Shown: positions 15,878 to 23,611 of the stretch, piece after piece | How the letters are laid out: every line of letters begins with the position of its first letter | Position numbering within the stretch: position 1 is the stretch's first letter | From: an uncultured Caryophanales bacterium | GTDB taxonomy: Bacteria > Bacillota_I > Bacilli_A > RFN20 > CAG-826 | Direction of reading: 5' to 3' | Length of the DNA stretch: 37,200 nt | Assembly (NCBI GenBank): GCA_946404585.1 | Contig: CAMJEC010000002.1 | Location: 1 to 37,200, forward strand | Position numbers and translations under genes: made by a program | Notes under the pieces: model-generated | Told to the model about the DNA's origin: nothing | The model's input: only the letters and a program-made list of their open reading frames with translations | Database searches by the model: none

Positions 15878-18562
15878 ATGAAAAATAATTTCATTACAAA
15901 AATCATCGGCGCAACGTTGGCTTTCGCTATGATGATCGGTGGTGCTGTTGGCATTAATTCTTTTAGGGAAGCAAAAGAAGTCAATGCTGACCCAGGAGAT
16001 GAGAGTGTTTATAAGGAAGCCAGGTTTGGTGCCGACTATAACAACAATGGTGTATCTTCTTATACAGATACATGGACAGCAACTTATAATGGATTCACTG
16101 TCTCTCTATCAAATTTCAACAACTACAACAATGGTTGGGCTTATGTAAAGTGTGGTAGAAAGAACAACGCTTCTGTCGCGACAATCAGCACATCAGCAGC
16201 AATAGATCAGCCGATAACTAAAGTGGATGTAACAATTGATTCCATCACAGCCGGTAAGGTAAATTCTATTAAACTTTTTAAATCTGCTGATGGCTCTAGT
16301 TGGGCGGAGGTTGGATCTTATGCCAAAGAATCTGGAACAAAAAGTGTTACATTAGCGAACCCTTCTACCGATCTTTATTACAAACTCGAATTCGATTGTG
16401 CGAGTAATACCGCCAATGGCTTTGTGCAAGTATCAAAAGTAGAGTACTATTACATTGAGCCTACTGTTGGAACAAGTTATACAGTGACTTTTAATTCTTT
16501 AGGCGGCGATAGCGTTAATGATAGAGTTGTTTCCGAAGGCGCAACAATTGCATCCTTACCAACCGCGGAAAAAGCAAAAAACACAACAACTCAAACAAAA
16601 TATGAATTCGAAGGATGGTACATTTTATCAAATTCAGATAATCCAAATAATCCTTCGTTCGAAGGTGCAACAAAATTCACTTCTTCTACACAAGTTAATA
16701 GCGACTTAACGCTTTATGCAAAATATACTGAAACACACTACAATGTAGTAACTTTTGATACAGACGGAGGCTCTGAAGTTGAAAGTGTCGAAGTTGATAA
16801 TGGTGGTACTGTTGCCAGACCTGCTAACCCAACAAAGAGTGGTTATCAATTCGATGGTTGGTATACAAACGAAGACGTTGAATATGATTTCAGTTCTACT
16901 ATCACAAACAGAAACTTCACCTTGTACGCAAGATGGACATCAATTGCCATTGAAGAAAATGGTCTATTTGTTAAAGTCACAAGTGCTGAAGATATGATTG
17001 ACGATGGTAAATATTTAATCGTGTACGAAAGTGGAAATGTTGCATTTAATGGCAGTTTAGACACACTTGATGTCGCCTCAAATACAGTTGATGTTGATTA
17101 CGACGGTGAATACATTTTGAAAGATAATAATACAAAAATTGCATATTTCACCATTAACACTACAAACAAAAAAATCATTTCTGCATTTGGACAATTTATC
17201 GGACAAGATACTTATGATAATGGTTTGGACACATCTGTTTCTGGAGGTGACGACAATAACTATAACAACGTTGTCTCATTCGACAATAATGGAAATGCAG
17301 TTATTACCGCAGCAGGAAATACAACTTTGAGATACAATACTGCGTCCAATCAGTTAAGATTTAGATATTACAAGTCTGGTCAAGAAGCAATCCAATTGTA
17401 TAAGTTTGTTAGAACATACACTGTCACATTTGATACTAATGATGGTTCAAATATTGATCCAGTAACTGTTCTTGATGGCAACTTATTAACTCTTCCAAAT
17501 AATCCTACTAAGGCGCCAGATGCCAATTATAACTATAGTTTTGTTGGTTGGTATACCGATGAAGAATTAATGGATCCATTTGTTTCTTCAACGCCTATCA
17601 CGGAAGATATCACTCTTTATGCAAAATATTCTGCAGAAGAAATTGACAACCCAGATGCATATTTGGGTTCAGCAACTTCTGTTGCGTCACTAAGTGCTAG
17701 AGAAACATCTGCCTATGGTAGCCCTAAAACAATTTCAAAAACAGTTGCCCAAGTATCTGGCACAACAACTAATGGTACGCAAGTTGCTGAACTTGTTTTG
17801 AATTCTTCGATCACTGTTTCAGTTAATGCTAACGGAAACAATGGTAAGGTTTATGCCAACGGCGCAGAATGGCGCGTTTATCAAGGTGATAATGCCCAAA
17901 TTAACGTTGCTGCAGCAAATAGTGGAAAAATTAGTTCAATCACATTTGAATTTGATGTTGATAAAGGCGGCGTTTTGAAATACGGCGATGAAACCGTTAA
18001 CAGTGGAGAAGCAGTAGAAATAAATAATTTATCCAGTGCGATTTTCACAGTAGGAAATTCAACAGCTGCTACAAATGGCCAAGTTAAAATTACTGCGATT
18101 AGCGTAACTTATTCTGAAAATGAAGTTACTGTCGATAACGTTTCTATGAAACTTGGATTGACTATTCCAGCAGAACAATGGGGACAAATTGCTGCAAAAT
18201 GGACCATTTCCAACTATGGTATAATGTTATTCAGAACTACTGAAGAAAGATTAGGATTAGTTTCTACTGTTGAAGAATACTTTACTGCAGACCCAGCAAA
18301 TGTTACTATCGTTGATAATGGAGATGGTACAGCTCCAGATCCTGATGGCGATGAATATAGATTCTCAGTGGTGATTAATTTTAGAACTACTGCAGCCTTT
18401 GCTAGATATTACTGTGCCGCACCATTTATTGTTATTAATGGCACATATTATTTCTTAGATGAAATGAGAGTATCAGTTAATTCATTAGCTAGTGATTATC
18501 TTGCAAATGGTGGATCAAACTTATCAACTCAAGCTTTGACATATTTGTCAACAACGCACTAA
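15878..18562 (+). CDS. Large secreted protein with InlB-type B-repeats (exoprotein 1)
   Basis: The start is set by AAAGGAGAAATAA before the ATG. The 894 residues begin with a signal peptide (MKNNFITKIIGATLAFAMMI) that probably ends after VNA or so. An N-terminal beta domain (about 40-195) follows. Three InlB B-repeat/Flg_new modules begin near residues 200, 290 and 514, each with TVTFNSLGG- or VTFDTDGGS-type starts, a GWY core and a TLYAKY-type end. A beta domain lies between the second and third. The last 145 residues (from about 750) form a domain shared with exoprotein 2: TIPAEQW, WTISNYGIM, and YCAAPFIVINGTYYFL. There is no LPXTG motif or C-terminal membrane anchor. B-repeats are typical of surface adhesins, so contact with host or biofilm is likely. 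The peptide gene at 18575 follows after 12 nt and must be co-transcribed. Use of TTG and GGA codons looks higher than in neighbours. Confidence 0.85.
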   Translation: MKNNFITKIIGATLAFAMMIGGAVGINSFREAKEVNADPGDESVYKEARFGADYNNNGVSSYTDTWTATYNGFTVSLSNFNNYNNGWAYVKCGRKNNASVATISTSAAIDQPITKVDVTIDSITAGKVNSIKLFKSADGSSWAEVGSYAKESGTKSVTLANPSTDLYYKLEFDCASNTANGFVQVSKVEYYYIEPTVGTSYTVTFNSLGGDSVNDRVVSEGATIASLPTAEKAKNTTTQTKYEFEGWYILSNSDNPNNPSFEGATKFTSSTQVNSDLTLYAKYTETHYNVVTFDTDGGSEVESVEVDNGGTVARPANPTKSGYQFDGWYTNEDVEYDFSSTITNRNFTLYARWTSIAIEENGLFVKVTSAEDMIDDGKYLIVYESGNVAFNGSLDTLDVASNTVDVDYDGEYILKDNNTKIAYFTINTTNKKIISAFGQFIGQDTYDNGLDTSVSGGDDNNYNNVVSFDNNGNAVITAAGNTTLRYNTASNQLRFRYYKSGQEAIQLYKFVRTYTVTFDTNDGSNIDPVTVLDGNLLTLPNNPTKAPDANYNYSFVGWYTDEELMDPFVSSTPITEDITLYAKYSAEEIDNPDAYLGSATSVASLSARETSAYGSPKTISKTVAQVSGTTTNGTQVAELVLNSSITVSVNANGNNGKVYANGAEWRVYQGDNAQINVAAANSGKISSITFEFDVDKGGVLKYGDETVNSGEAVEINNLSSAIFTVGNSTAATNGQVKITAISVTYSENEVTVDNVSMKLGLTIPAEQWGQIAAKWTISNYGIMLFRTTEERLGLVSTVEEYFTADPANVTIVDNGDGTAPDPDGDEYRFSVVINFRTTAAFARYYCAAPFIVINGTYYFLDEMRVSVNSLASDYLANGGSNLSTQALTYLSTTH

Positions 18563-18574
18563 GGAGAGAAGATT

Positions 18575-18697
18575 ATGAATGACGAAAAGAAATTTTTAAA
18601 ACCAGAATTAGAAATTATTTCATTTTCTAATGAAGATGTTATTCTTACAAGCAATGTTCTCGACGAAATTGATGAGGATAATCCAGTCGAGCATTAA
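18575..18697 (+). CDS. Candidate precursor peptide 1 (40 residues)
   Basis: A small gene with AAGGAGAGAAGATT in front of its ATG. The peptide starts MNDEKKFLKPELEIISFSNE and continues DVILTSNVLDEIDEDNPVEH. It aligns with the peptide encoded at 21951 over the first 26 residues: DEK, basic, F, hydrophobic, KPE, then F.xEDxIxxS. A shared N-terminal part with a variable acidic C-terminal part (here after Ser26) is the usual build of a RiPP leader plus core. There is no signal peptide, so export would need a dedicated transporter, and an ABC exporter gene lies 6 kb downstream. It sits 12 nt after exoprotein 1 and is closed by a strong terminator. A small chaperone-like or regulatory peptide is the alternative. 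Confidence 0.75.
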   Translation: MNDEKKFLKPELEIISFSNEDVILTSNVLDEIDEDNPVEH

Positions 18698-18720
18698 TTC
18701 TGTGCCAAAGTATTAAGTAA

Positions 18721-18754
18721 CTAAAATTGGCGGATTTTATTCCGCCTTTTTTAG
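18721..18754 (+). terminator. Rho-independent terminator after peptide 1
   Basis: GGCGGA, loop TTTTAT, TCCGCC, then TTTTTT. The flanking CTAAAA/TTTTAG can extend the stem. Confidence 0.9.
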
Positions 18755-18768
18755 TTTCAATAAAACGC

Positions 18769-18835
18769 ATATTTGTATTGATGGCTACAAACAAAAACAA
18801 ATATTTGCTGGAAAAACGCCAATAATAGTTATATT
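18769..18835 (+). promoter_or_regulatory. Inverted repeat and candidate promoter of exoprotein 2
   Basis: ATATTTGT (18769-18776) and ACAAATAT (18797-18804) form an 8-bp inverted repeat. TTGCTG (18805-18810), 19 nt, TATATT (18830-18835) could be the promoter. About 32 nt separate it from the ATG at 18868, with no clear ribosome-binding site. Confidence 0.35.
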
Positions 18836-18867
18836 ATTAAGTGCTCACTACTGTGACAAAATAAATT

Positions 18868-21800
18868 ATGAAAATGAATAAAAAAACAATTGCAATAACA
18901 TCTTTATTTACTGTTTTTGCTTTAGGTGTTGGCTTAATTATTAATGCCAGTGTTCCACATGCTGAAGTTGACGCGAGCAATTATTCAGTTAGATCTGTTC
19001 CAACAACTATAAATTTAAATGATGCCAGTGAATCCACAATTAGGGGTTATTATGCTTCTTTGAACAATCTTTCAGAAAATGAGAGAAAAGGCACTAATTT
19101 ATTGAAGAATTTAAAACCAATTCTTAAGAATGGCCAAAAGTATCTTTCATATGGAGGCAGCGCTACAACAGCTGTTTGGCAAGCATATGAAATCGTTGAT
19201 AGAGACTGGAATAAGTCTCCTGCATCTTCTATAAGTGGATATAATGCTCAAACAAATACAATTACTGGCTATGTCTACGGAAAAAGTAATTCTAATGTGG
19301 GTAGCAATCCATATATTCATGCTTTATATGTAAATCGAAACGTCGAAAATCAACAAAGAGCATGGGGAAACCACAATCAAGTTCAATGGGGAATTAACCA
19401 AGAACACCTTTGGGCTAAATCATGCGGCTTCCAAGACGAGTCTCCAGCAGCTGGTGCTAGAGGCGATTTAATGCATCTTTGGGCGGGAAATGGCAGAGTT
19501 AATGGCGATACTCATAGCAATTATTATTATGGATATGTTGACACAACAAAAACTTATAACAATGCTGGAAGTTACGCTTCAACATTATCAGGAAATTTGC
19601 GTGGTTACTCTAAAACACTTGGTGGATCAGTAACAGTATTTGAACCACAAGATTCTGATAAAGGCGATATTGCTAGAGCTATTTTCTATATGGCCGCTAG
19701 ATATAACTATTTATCTGGTAGCGATTCAGATGGAATTGATGCTGGCAACCCAAACCTTGAAATCGTTAACGATGTAACTTCTTGGCAAAATAATGGTTAT
19801 CAATCAACAACAACTAGAACTGGTAAGATGGGTATCATCCAAGATTTGCTTAAATGGAATGAAATTGATCCACCAGATGAATTCGAAATTCACAGAAACA
19901 ATCTTTGCTACAACAATTTTACTAAAAATAGAAACCCATTTATTGATTATCCAAGTTGGGCTAATGCTATTTGGGGAACAGTAGATGCAAATGGCAATTA
20001 CAACTCAACACCTGCTACTTTTGCCACTCCATCAACTGATGCAATTGGATCATCCACAGTTAATCCTGTGTTTAGTATCTCTAATACACAATTGAATTTA
20101 GAAGTTGGTGAAACTGCTACTCTTTCTGCCACAAACGCAGATGGTAACATTACTTGGTCAGTAGACAATAGTGCTATTGCAAGTTTAGATAAAACAACAA
20201 CCGTAAATAACGGAAATGTTACTATCACTGCATTAAGTGCTGGCTCTACAACAATTACCGCTACTAATGGTAATCAAAGTTTAACTTGTAATTTAACTGT
20301 TTCCGAACAGACAATGGAAATTTCTTTAGATAGAAGTACCGCTAGTATTGAAGTTGGTCAAACCATAACTTTAGTAGCAACCACAACTCCAAACAATGCA
20401 CAAGTTACATGGCTATCTAGTGATGAAGACGTGGCCATAGTATCAAATGGTGTTATAACTGGTTTATCTGCTGGTACTACTGTTATTACCGCTAAATTGT
20501 CAGACAGCGTGAAGGCTCAATGCACTGTTACCGTGACAAGTAATGGTGGAAGTGGCGAACAATCATCTATAGAAATCGCTACAAGTATTTCAGCTGGTGA
20601 TACAGTCTACTTAACAGCCAATTCTGCTGATATGCAATTTAATGGCATTTCTTCAACAAGCACTAAGTATGGTTTAGGTGTTTCGTTTGAAGATGAACCA
20701 GATACAGACACATATGCTCTTGAAGTTGCTACTGGCGCAAACAATGGAACGTATGCTTTCAAAATCAAAGAAGGAAATAATGCTAATAAATATCTCTCTT
20801 GGACATCAGGAAATAGTTTAACAACCGGCAACAGTATAGATACTAATAGTTCTTGGTATGTTGATTTTGATAATGCTGGGAATGTAACTATTAAAAACTC
20901 CGCAGATCAAACTAGAGTAATTTGGTGGAATGTTAGTGATCCAAGGTTTGCTTGCTATACCGGCAAGAGCAATGGTAGTAGCTACTATTTTACTCAATTA
21001 TGGAAAGTCGCTGCTCCAATCGAAGAAGAATATGTTGAAGACTATCTTGATTCGGTTGAATCACTCATGGCTATTGGTGGAAATGAAACATCTACTGGTT
21101 CAACACAAAACGGACCAAAAACAATCGATTTCTCCACTCTTGGATTAACCAGTGGTGCCCAATACACCGAACCATTCGATGGTGATGGTTTCACTGTTAC
21201 ATTCGCTGGTGGTGGCAACGATGGAAAGTATTATGATACTGGCACTGGCATAAGAACCTACGGCGATGGAACAATCACAATTCATTCTGAGGAAACGATA
21301 ACAGGAATCACAATGACTTGGAGTGGAACCAACAAGCCTGAAAATGGTAATGTAGTCGATGTTGGTACATATGACGCATCTACAGGTGTATGGACGGGTT
21401 CTGAGAACACCATTGTCTTCACAAGACCTAGTGGAAGCGGGCACTGGAGATTGCAAGCAGTTACTGTGACATTTGATAATTCTCAAGTACCAACTGTGAC
21501 AGTAGATCATGCATATATGGAATTTGGTATTACTATTCCAGTTTCCGATTGGGATGCCATCAACGCCAATGAAGATTGGGAAATTGCCGATTATGGTGTA
21601 ATGTTTGTTAAGAAAACAACATTAGAAGATACATATCATGCATCATCTGTTGAGGAAGCATATTACAATGGTGATTATCTTAAAGATGTTCATAAAGGTA
21701 ATGGTGAAAATCCATATAGTATTCTCGACATGTATATATTCACCGCGAAATTAAGTATTAATAACGAATCAAATTATGATGTTGTTTATTGTGCTGCTTC

Positions 21801-21945
21801 GTATATAGTAGTAAATGATACTTATTACTTCTTAAAGGAAGAAAGAGAATCAATCCGTTCTTTAGCCGCTCAATCTATTGGTCAAGGAACATCTGAATTA
21901 TCTGATGATGCATTAACCATCTTAAAAGGCAATTATGGAGGATAA
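18868..21945 (+). CDS. Secreted endonuclease I (EndA/NucM-type) with Big_2 domains (exoprotein 2)
   Basis: This 1025-residue protein has a signal peptide (MKMNKKTIAITSLFTVFALG onward, likely cut near VDA). The nuclease domain covers about residues 90-370. Its landmarks are NQEHLWAKS (Glu179-His180), GDLMHLWAGNGRVNGDTHSN, and FEPQDSDKGDIARAIFYM, the beta-beta-alpha-metal fold of periplasmic or secreted endonuclease I that cuts DNA non-specifically. Two Big_2 immunoglobulin-like repeats follow (about 400-485 and 486-560), with LNLEVGETATLSA and ASIEVGQTITLVA starts. Next come a beta domain of about 140 residues and a jelly-roll-like segment. The last 150 residues are the domain shared with exoprotein 1 (TIPVSDW, WEIADYGVM, YCAASYIVVNDTYYFL). 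No cell-wall anchor motif is seen. The gene for peptide 2 follows after 5 nt, and its ribosome-binding site is formed by the last codons of this gene. Confidence 0.87.
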   Translation: MKMNKKTIAITSLFTVFALGVGLIINASVPHAEVDASNYSVRSVPTTINLNDASESTIRGYYASLNNLSENERKGTNLLKNLKPILKNGQKYLSYGGSATTAVWQAYEIVDRDWNKSPASSISGYNAQTNTITGYVYGKSNSNVGSNPYIHALYVNRNVENQQRAWGNHNQVQWGINQEHLWAKSCGFQDESPAAGARGDLMHLWAGNGRVNGDTHSNYYYGYVDTTKTYNNAGSYASTLSGNLRGYSKTLGGSVTVFEPQDSDKGDIARAIFYMAARYNYLSGSDSDGIDAGNPNLEIVNDVTSWQNNGYQSTTTRTGKMGIIQDLLKWNEIDPPDEFEIHRNNLCYNNFTKNRNPFIDYPSWANAIWGTVDANGNYNSTPATFATPSTDAIGSSTVNPVFSISNTQLNLEVGETATLSATNADGNITWSVDNSAIASLDKTTTVNNGNVTITALSAGSTTITATNGNQSLTCNLTVSEQTMEISLDRSTASIEVGQTITLVATTTPNNAQVTWLSSDEDVAIVSNGVITGLSAGTTVITAKLSDSVKAQCTVTVTSNGGSGEQSSIEIATSISAGDTVYLTANSADMQFNGISSTSTKYGLGVSFEDEPDTDTYALEVATGANNGTYAFKIKEGNNANKYLSWTSGNSLTTGNSIDTNSSWYVDFDNAGNVTIKNSADQTRVIWWNVSDPRFACYTGKSNGSSYYFTQLWKVAAPIEEEYVEDYLDSVESLMAIGGNETSTGSTQNGPKTIDFSTLGLTSGAQYTEPFDGDGFTVTFAGGGNDGKYYDTGTGIRTYGDGTITIHSEETITGITMTWSGTNKPENGNVVDVGTYDASTGVWTGSENTIVFTRPSGSGHWRLQAVTVTFDNSQVPTVTVDHAYMEFGITIPVSDWDAINANEDWEIADYGVMFVKKTTLEDTYHASSVEEAYYNGDYLKDVHKGNGENPYSILDMYIFTAKLSINNESNYDVVYCAASYIVVNDTYYFLKEERESIRSLAAQSIGQGTSELSDDALTILKGNYGG

Positions 21946-21950
21946 CAATC

Positions 21951-22076
21951 ATGGATGAAAAAAGATTTATAAAACCAGAAGCTGACGTGGTTGCATTCAC
22001 ATTTGAAGATATCATCACAGCAAGCGGCGATAATCCTTGGGTTATTGGTGGTGCTACTGATGAAGAAACCCCATAA
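21951..22076 (+). CDS. Candidate precursor peptide 2 (41 residues)
   Basis: The ATG lies 5 nt after exoprotein 2 with GGAGGA at the end of that gene as ribosome-binding site, so translation is coupled. The peptide begins MDEKRFIKPEADVVAFTFED, continues IITASGDNPWVIGGATDEE and ends TP. The first 25 residues align with peptide 1; the KPE and ED(I/V)I motifs are exact. The predicted core after Ser25 begins with Gly and is rich in Asp, Glu and Gly. Both cores contain Asp-Asn-Pro. It lacks Cys and Lys in the core, so thioether or lanthionine chemistry is unlikely. The modification genes start 73 nt downstream after a terminator. Confidence 0.78.
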   Translation: MDEKRFIKPEADVVAFTFEDIITASGDNPWVIGGATDEETP

Positions 22077-22095
22077 GAATGATTAAATAACAAAG

Positions 22096-22120
22096 ACGGA
22101 GTCAACTACTCCGTTTTTAT
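22096..22120 (+). terminator. Rho-independent terminator after peptide 2
   Basis: ACGGAGT, loop CAACT, ACTCCGT, then TTTTTATTTAT. It separates abundant peptide/exoprotein mRNA from the downstream enzyme genes. Confidence 0.9.
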
Positions 22121-22136
22121 TTATAAAAAATACAAG

Positions 22137-22142
22137 TATAAT
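22137..22142 (+). promoter_or_regulatory. -10 box of the HPr-kinase-like gene (leaderless type)
   Basis: A perfect TATAAT followed by AAGCAC and the ATG at 22149. No Shine-Dalgarno is possible in this space. Confidence 0.58.
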
Positions 22143-22148
22143 AAGCAC

Positions 22149-22865
22149 ATGGTTAACTTTAAAATCGAAATTGCTGATATTGTCGTCGAGATTAATGCTT
22201 TTAATGAATCTACTTTAAAGTACTGTAGTGATTTTCTATCTGATAAAGAATCTAACTATGTCATTACTATGACTAAAGAAGATTTAGAAAACGAAAAGCA
22301 CATTAATGAAGACGGTAAAGTATACGCGAATGAAGAGATATCAGCGTTATATCGTAAGATCGCAGATATATTCGTAGAGGAAGATATCTTAGTGGTGCAT
22401 GGTTCATCCTTTAAAGTGGATACCTCCGCTTTTATTGTGACCGCGAGAAGTGGCGTGGGTAAATCCACTCATGTTAATTTATTAAAAGAGTATCTTAAAG
22501 ATAGATTTACTTATATTAATGACGATAAACCTTTATTAAAGATTAAAGGTGATAAGTTAACTCTCTATTCTTCTCCGTGGAACGGAAAAGAAAGAAGAGG
22601 TAATAATATAAATGCACCTTTAAGAAGTATTATCTTCCTTAATAGGGGCATCACTAATACATATAAGAAACTTGATAATAAAGAAGTCTATTTTAGATTA
22701 TTAAGTCAAATATATTTACCAAGAGATAAAACTAAAAGAGAAAAAGCCTTAAAGTTAATTGATATATTATTAAAGAGTGTTTCTTTCTATGAAATAAATG
22801 TTAATACTGATATATCAAGCGCAGAGATGACTAGTGAAAGGATTATTAATTATGAAATTAAATGA
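22149..22865 (+). CDS. HPr-kinase/PEPCK-fold ATPase of a peptide-modification locus
   Basis: The 238 residues contain a P-loop, TARSGVGKSTHV (Walker A at 101-107), preceded by VVHGSSFKV. NDDKP follows at 124-128, where HPr-kinase-like enzymes carry acidic catalytic residues, then SPWNGKE at 142-148. This is the compact HPrK-like type found in several RiPP loci; in the paeninodin lasso-peptide cluster such a kinase phosphorylates the precursor peptide. True HprK has an extra N-terminal domain and a different signature, so carbon-catabolite control is unlikely. The stop overlaps the next gene by 14 nt. The protein may phosphorylate the peptides encoded at 18575 and 21951, on Ser or Thr. That target is inference. 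Confidence 0.8.
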   Translation: MVNFKIEIADIVVEINAFNESTLKYCSDFLSDKESNYVITMTKEDLENEKHINEDGKVYANEEISALYRKIADIFVEEDILVVHGSSFKVDTSAFIVTARSGVGKSTHVNLLKEYLKDRFTYINDDKPLLKIKGDKLTLYSSPWNGKERRGNNINAPLRSIIFLNRGITNTYKKLDNKEVYFRLLSQIYLPRDKTKREKALKLIDILLKSVSFYEINVNTDISSAEMTSERIINYEIK

Positions 22866-23124
22866 GAACTTTTTAATCCATCAATCTGATAATGGTGAAA
22901 TCCTTATCCCAGTAGGGGATGAGACTAAAAGATTCCATGGTGTTGTTAAACTTAATGATACTGGTAGTGAAATTGTTCACTTATTAGAAAATAATGACTT
23001 ATCGCTAGAAGATGTTCTTAATCACTTTTATCAAGAATGCCCTAATGATGATAAAGAAGTAATTAAAAAGGGAGTAAGTGAGTTTATTAATAAGCTCGTC
23101 GAGATCAATGCCATCATCTTATAA
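22852..23124 (+). CDS. PqqD/RRE-like peptide-binding protein
   Basis: The start at 22852 gives 90 residues and a typical N-terminus (MKLNENFLIHQSDNGEILIP). An in-frame ATG at 22834 is possible but adds only six residues. The pattern VKLNDTGSEIVHLLENN, then LSLEDVLNHFYQE, and C-terminal helix VSEFINKLVEINAIIL matches the PqqD family: a winged-helix-like RiPP recognition element that binds the leader of a precursor peptide and hands it to modifying enzymes. Here the leader would be the shared DEK..KPE..ED(I/V)I segment. The gene overlaps both neighbours, so the three proteins are made in step. Confidence 0.87.
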   Translation: MKLNENFLIHQSDNGEILIPVGDETKRFHGVVKLNDTGSEIVHLLENNDLSLEDVLNHFYQECPNDDKEVIKKGVSEFINKLVEINAIIL

Positions 23125-23539
23125 ATTTGAAGATGTATTAAATAAAGACGGAGAACTAATATTCACTAATGTTGGTTACTCTATGTATCCTCTAATAAGA
23201 CAAAGAGAGGATGTTTTAAGAATAGTTAAATCTGATAACTATAAGAAAGGTGATATTGTCTTATATAAATCTGAAATAGACCATTATGTTTTGCATAGAA
23301 TTCTTAAAATTAAGAAAGATAAAGTGATACTCGCAGGAGATTATAACTACTTTAAAGATAAACCTATCGCAAAAGATATGATTTTAGGCGTTTTAAGGAC
23401 TATTACTAAGAAGGACGGTAAAATAATCGACCTATCTAAAGATAAGAAGGCTAGAAGGTTCTTTTACACTAATTTCTTTTATATCAAAGCATTCTTCCAA
23501 ATAATTGGTAAGATATTACATATCAGGAAAGTAAAATAA
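23108..23539 (+). CDS. S24/S26-type serine peptidase (signal-peptidase-like)
   Basis: The ATG at 23108 gives 143 residues and the usual N-terminus for this group (YKFEDVLNKDGELIF). A GTG at 23078 preceded by AAAAAGGGAG would add ten residues. Catalytic landmarks are GYSMYPL (Ser25) and YVLHRIL, with His63 where bacterial signal peptidase I has Lys, followed by ILAGDYN. A Ser-His arrangement recalls the Sec11/S26B subgroup. Membrane attachment, if any, is through a weak hydrophobic C-terminal segment. In peptide loci such enzymes are found beside PqqD-like proteins and may remove the leader. The natural cut site here could be near the TS or SG that ends the conserved leader. That role is inferred from context. 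Confidence 0.8.
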   Translation: MPSSYKFEDVLNKDGELIFTNVGYSMYPLIRQREDVLRIVKSDNYKKGDIVLYKSEIDHYVLHRILKIKKDKVILAGDYNYFKDKPIAKDMILGVLRTITKKDGKIIDLSKDKKARRFFYTNFFYIKAFFQIIGKILHIRKVK

Positions 23540-23546
23540 TATAACA

Positions 23547-23593
23547 TCGGCAAAAAACAAAAAACTTTATATAACTATTGTAAATATTGCCGA
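23547..23593. repeat. Inverted repeat upstream of the HTH-Fic gene
   Basis: TCGGCAA (23547-23553) and TTGCCGA (23587-23593) are perfect 7-bp arms 33 nt apart. The second arm lies directly before the -10 region. GC-rich arms in an AT-rich spacer suggest two protein-binding half-sites, perhaps for the HTH of the Fic protein itself. Confidence 0.5.
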
Positions 23594-23599
23594 ATATAG

Positions 23600-23605
23600 T
23601 ATTAT
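23600..23605 (+). promoter_or_regulatory. -10 box of the Fic gene (leaderless type)
   Basis: TATTAT followed by TAATAT and the ATG at 23612. An overlapping TATAGT at 23595-23600 is an alternative. No ribosome-binding site. Confidence 0.45.
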
Positions 23606-23611
23606 TAATAT

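Noticed and set aside
10687..17330. Several 60-80 codon frames inside the CotH-like and exoprotein genes
   Set aside because: They overlap long genes with recognisable domains, in other frames, and lack start signals.
21145..21510. Cys-rich minus-strand reading frame opposite exoprotein 2
   Set aside because: It is the reverse shadow of a clear coding region, with no ribosome-binding site and no family pattern.
22149..22865. HPr kinase/phosphorylase of carbon catabolite control
   Set aside because: It lacks the N-terminal domain and full signature of HprK and is only 238 residues; its neighbours are peptide-modification genes.
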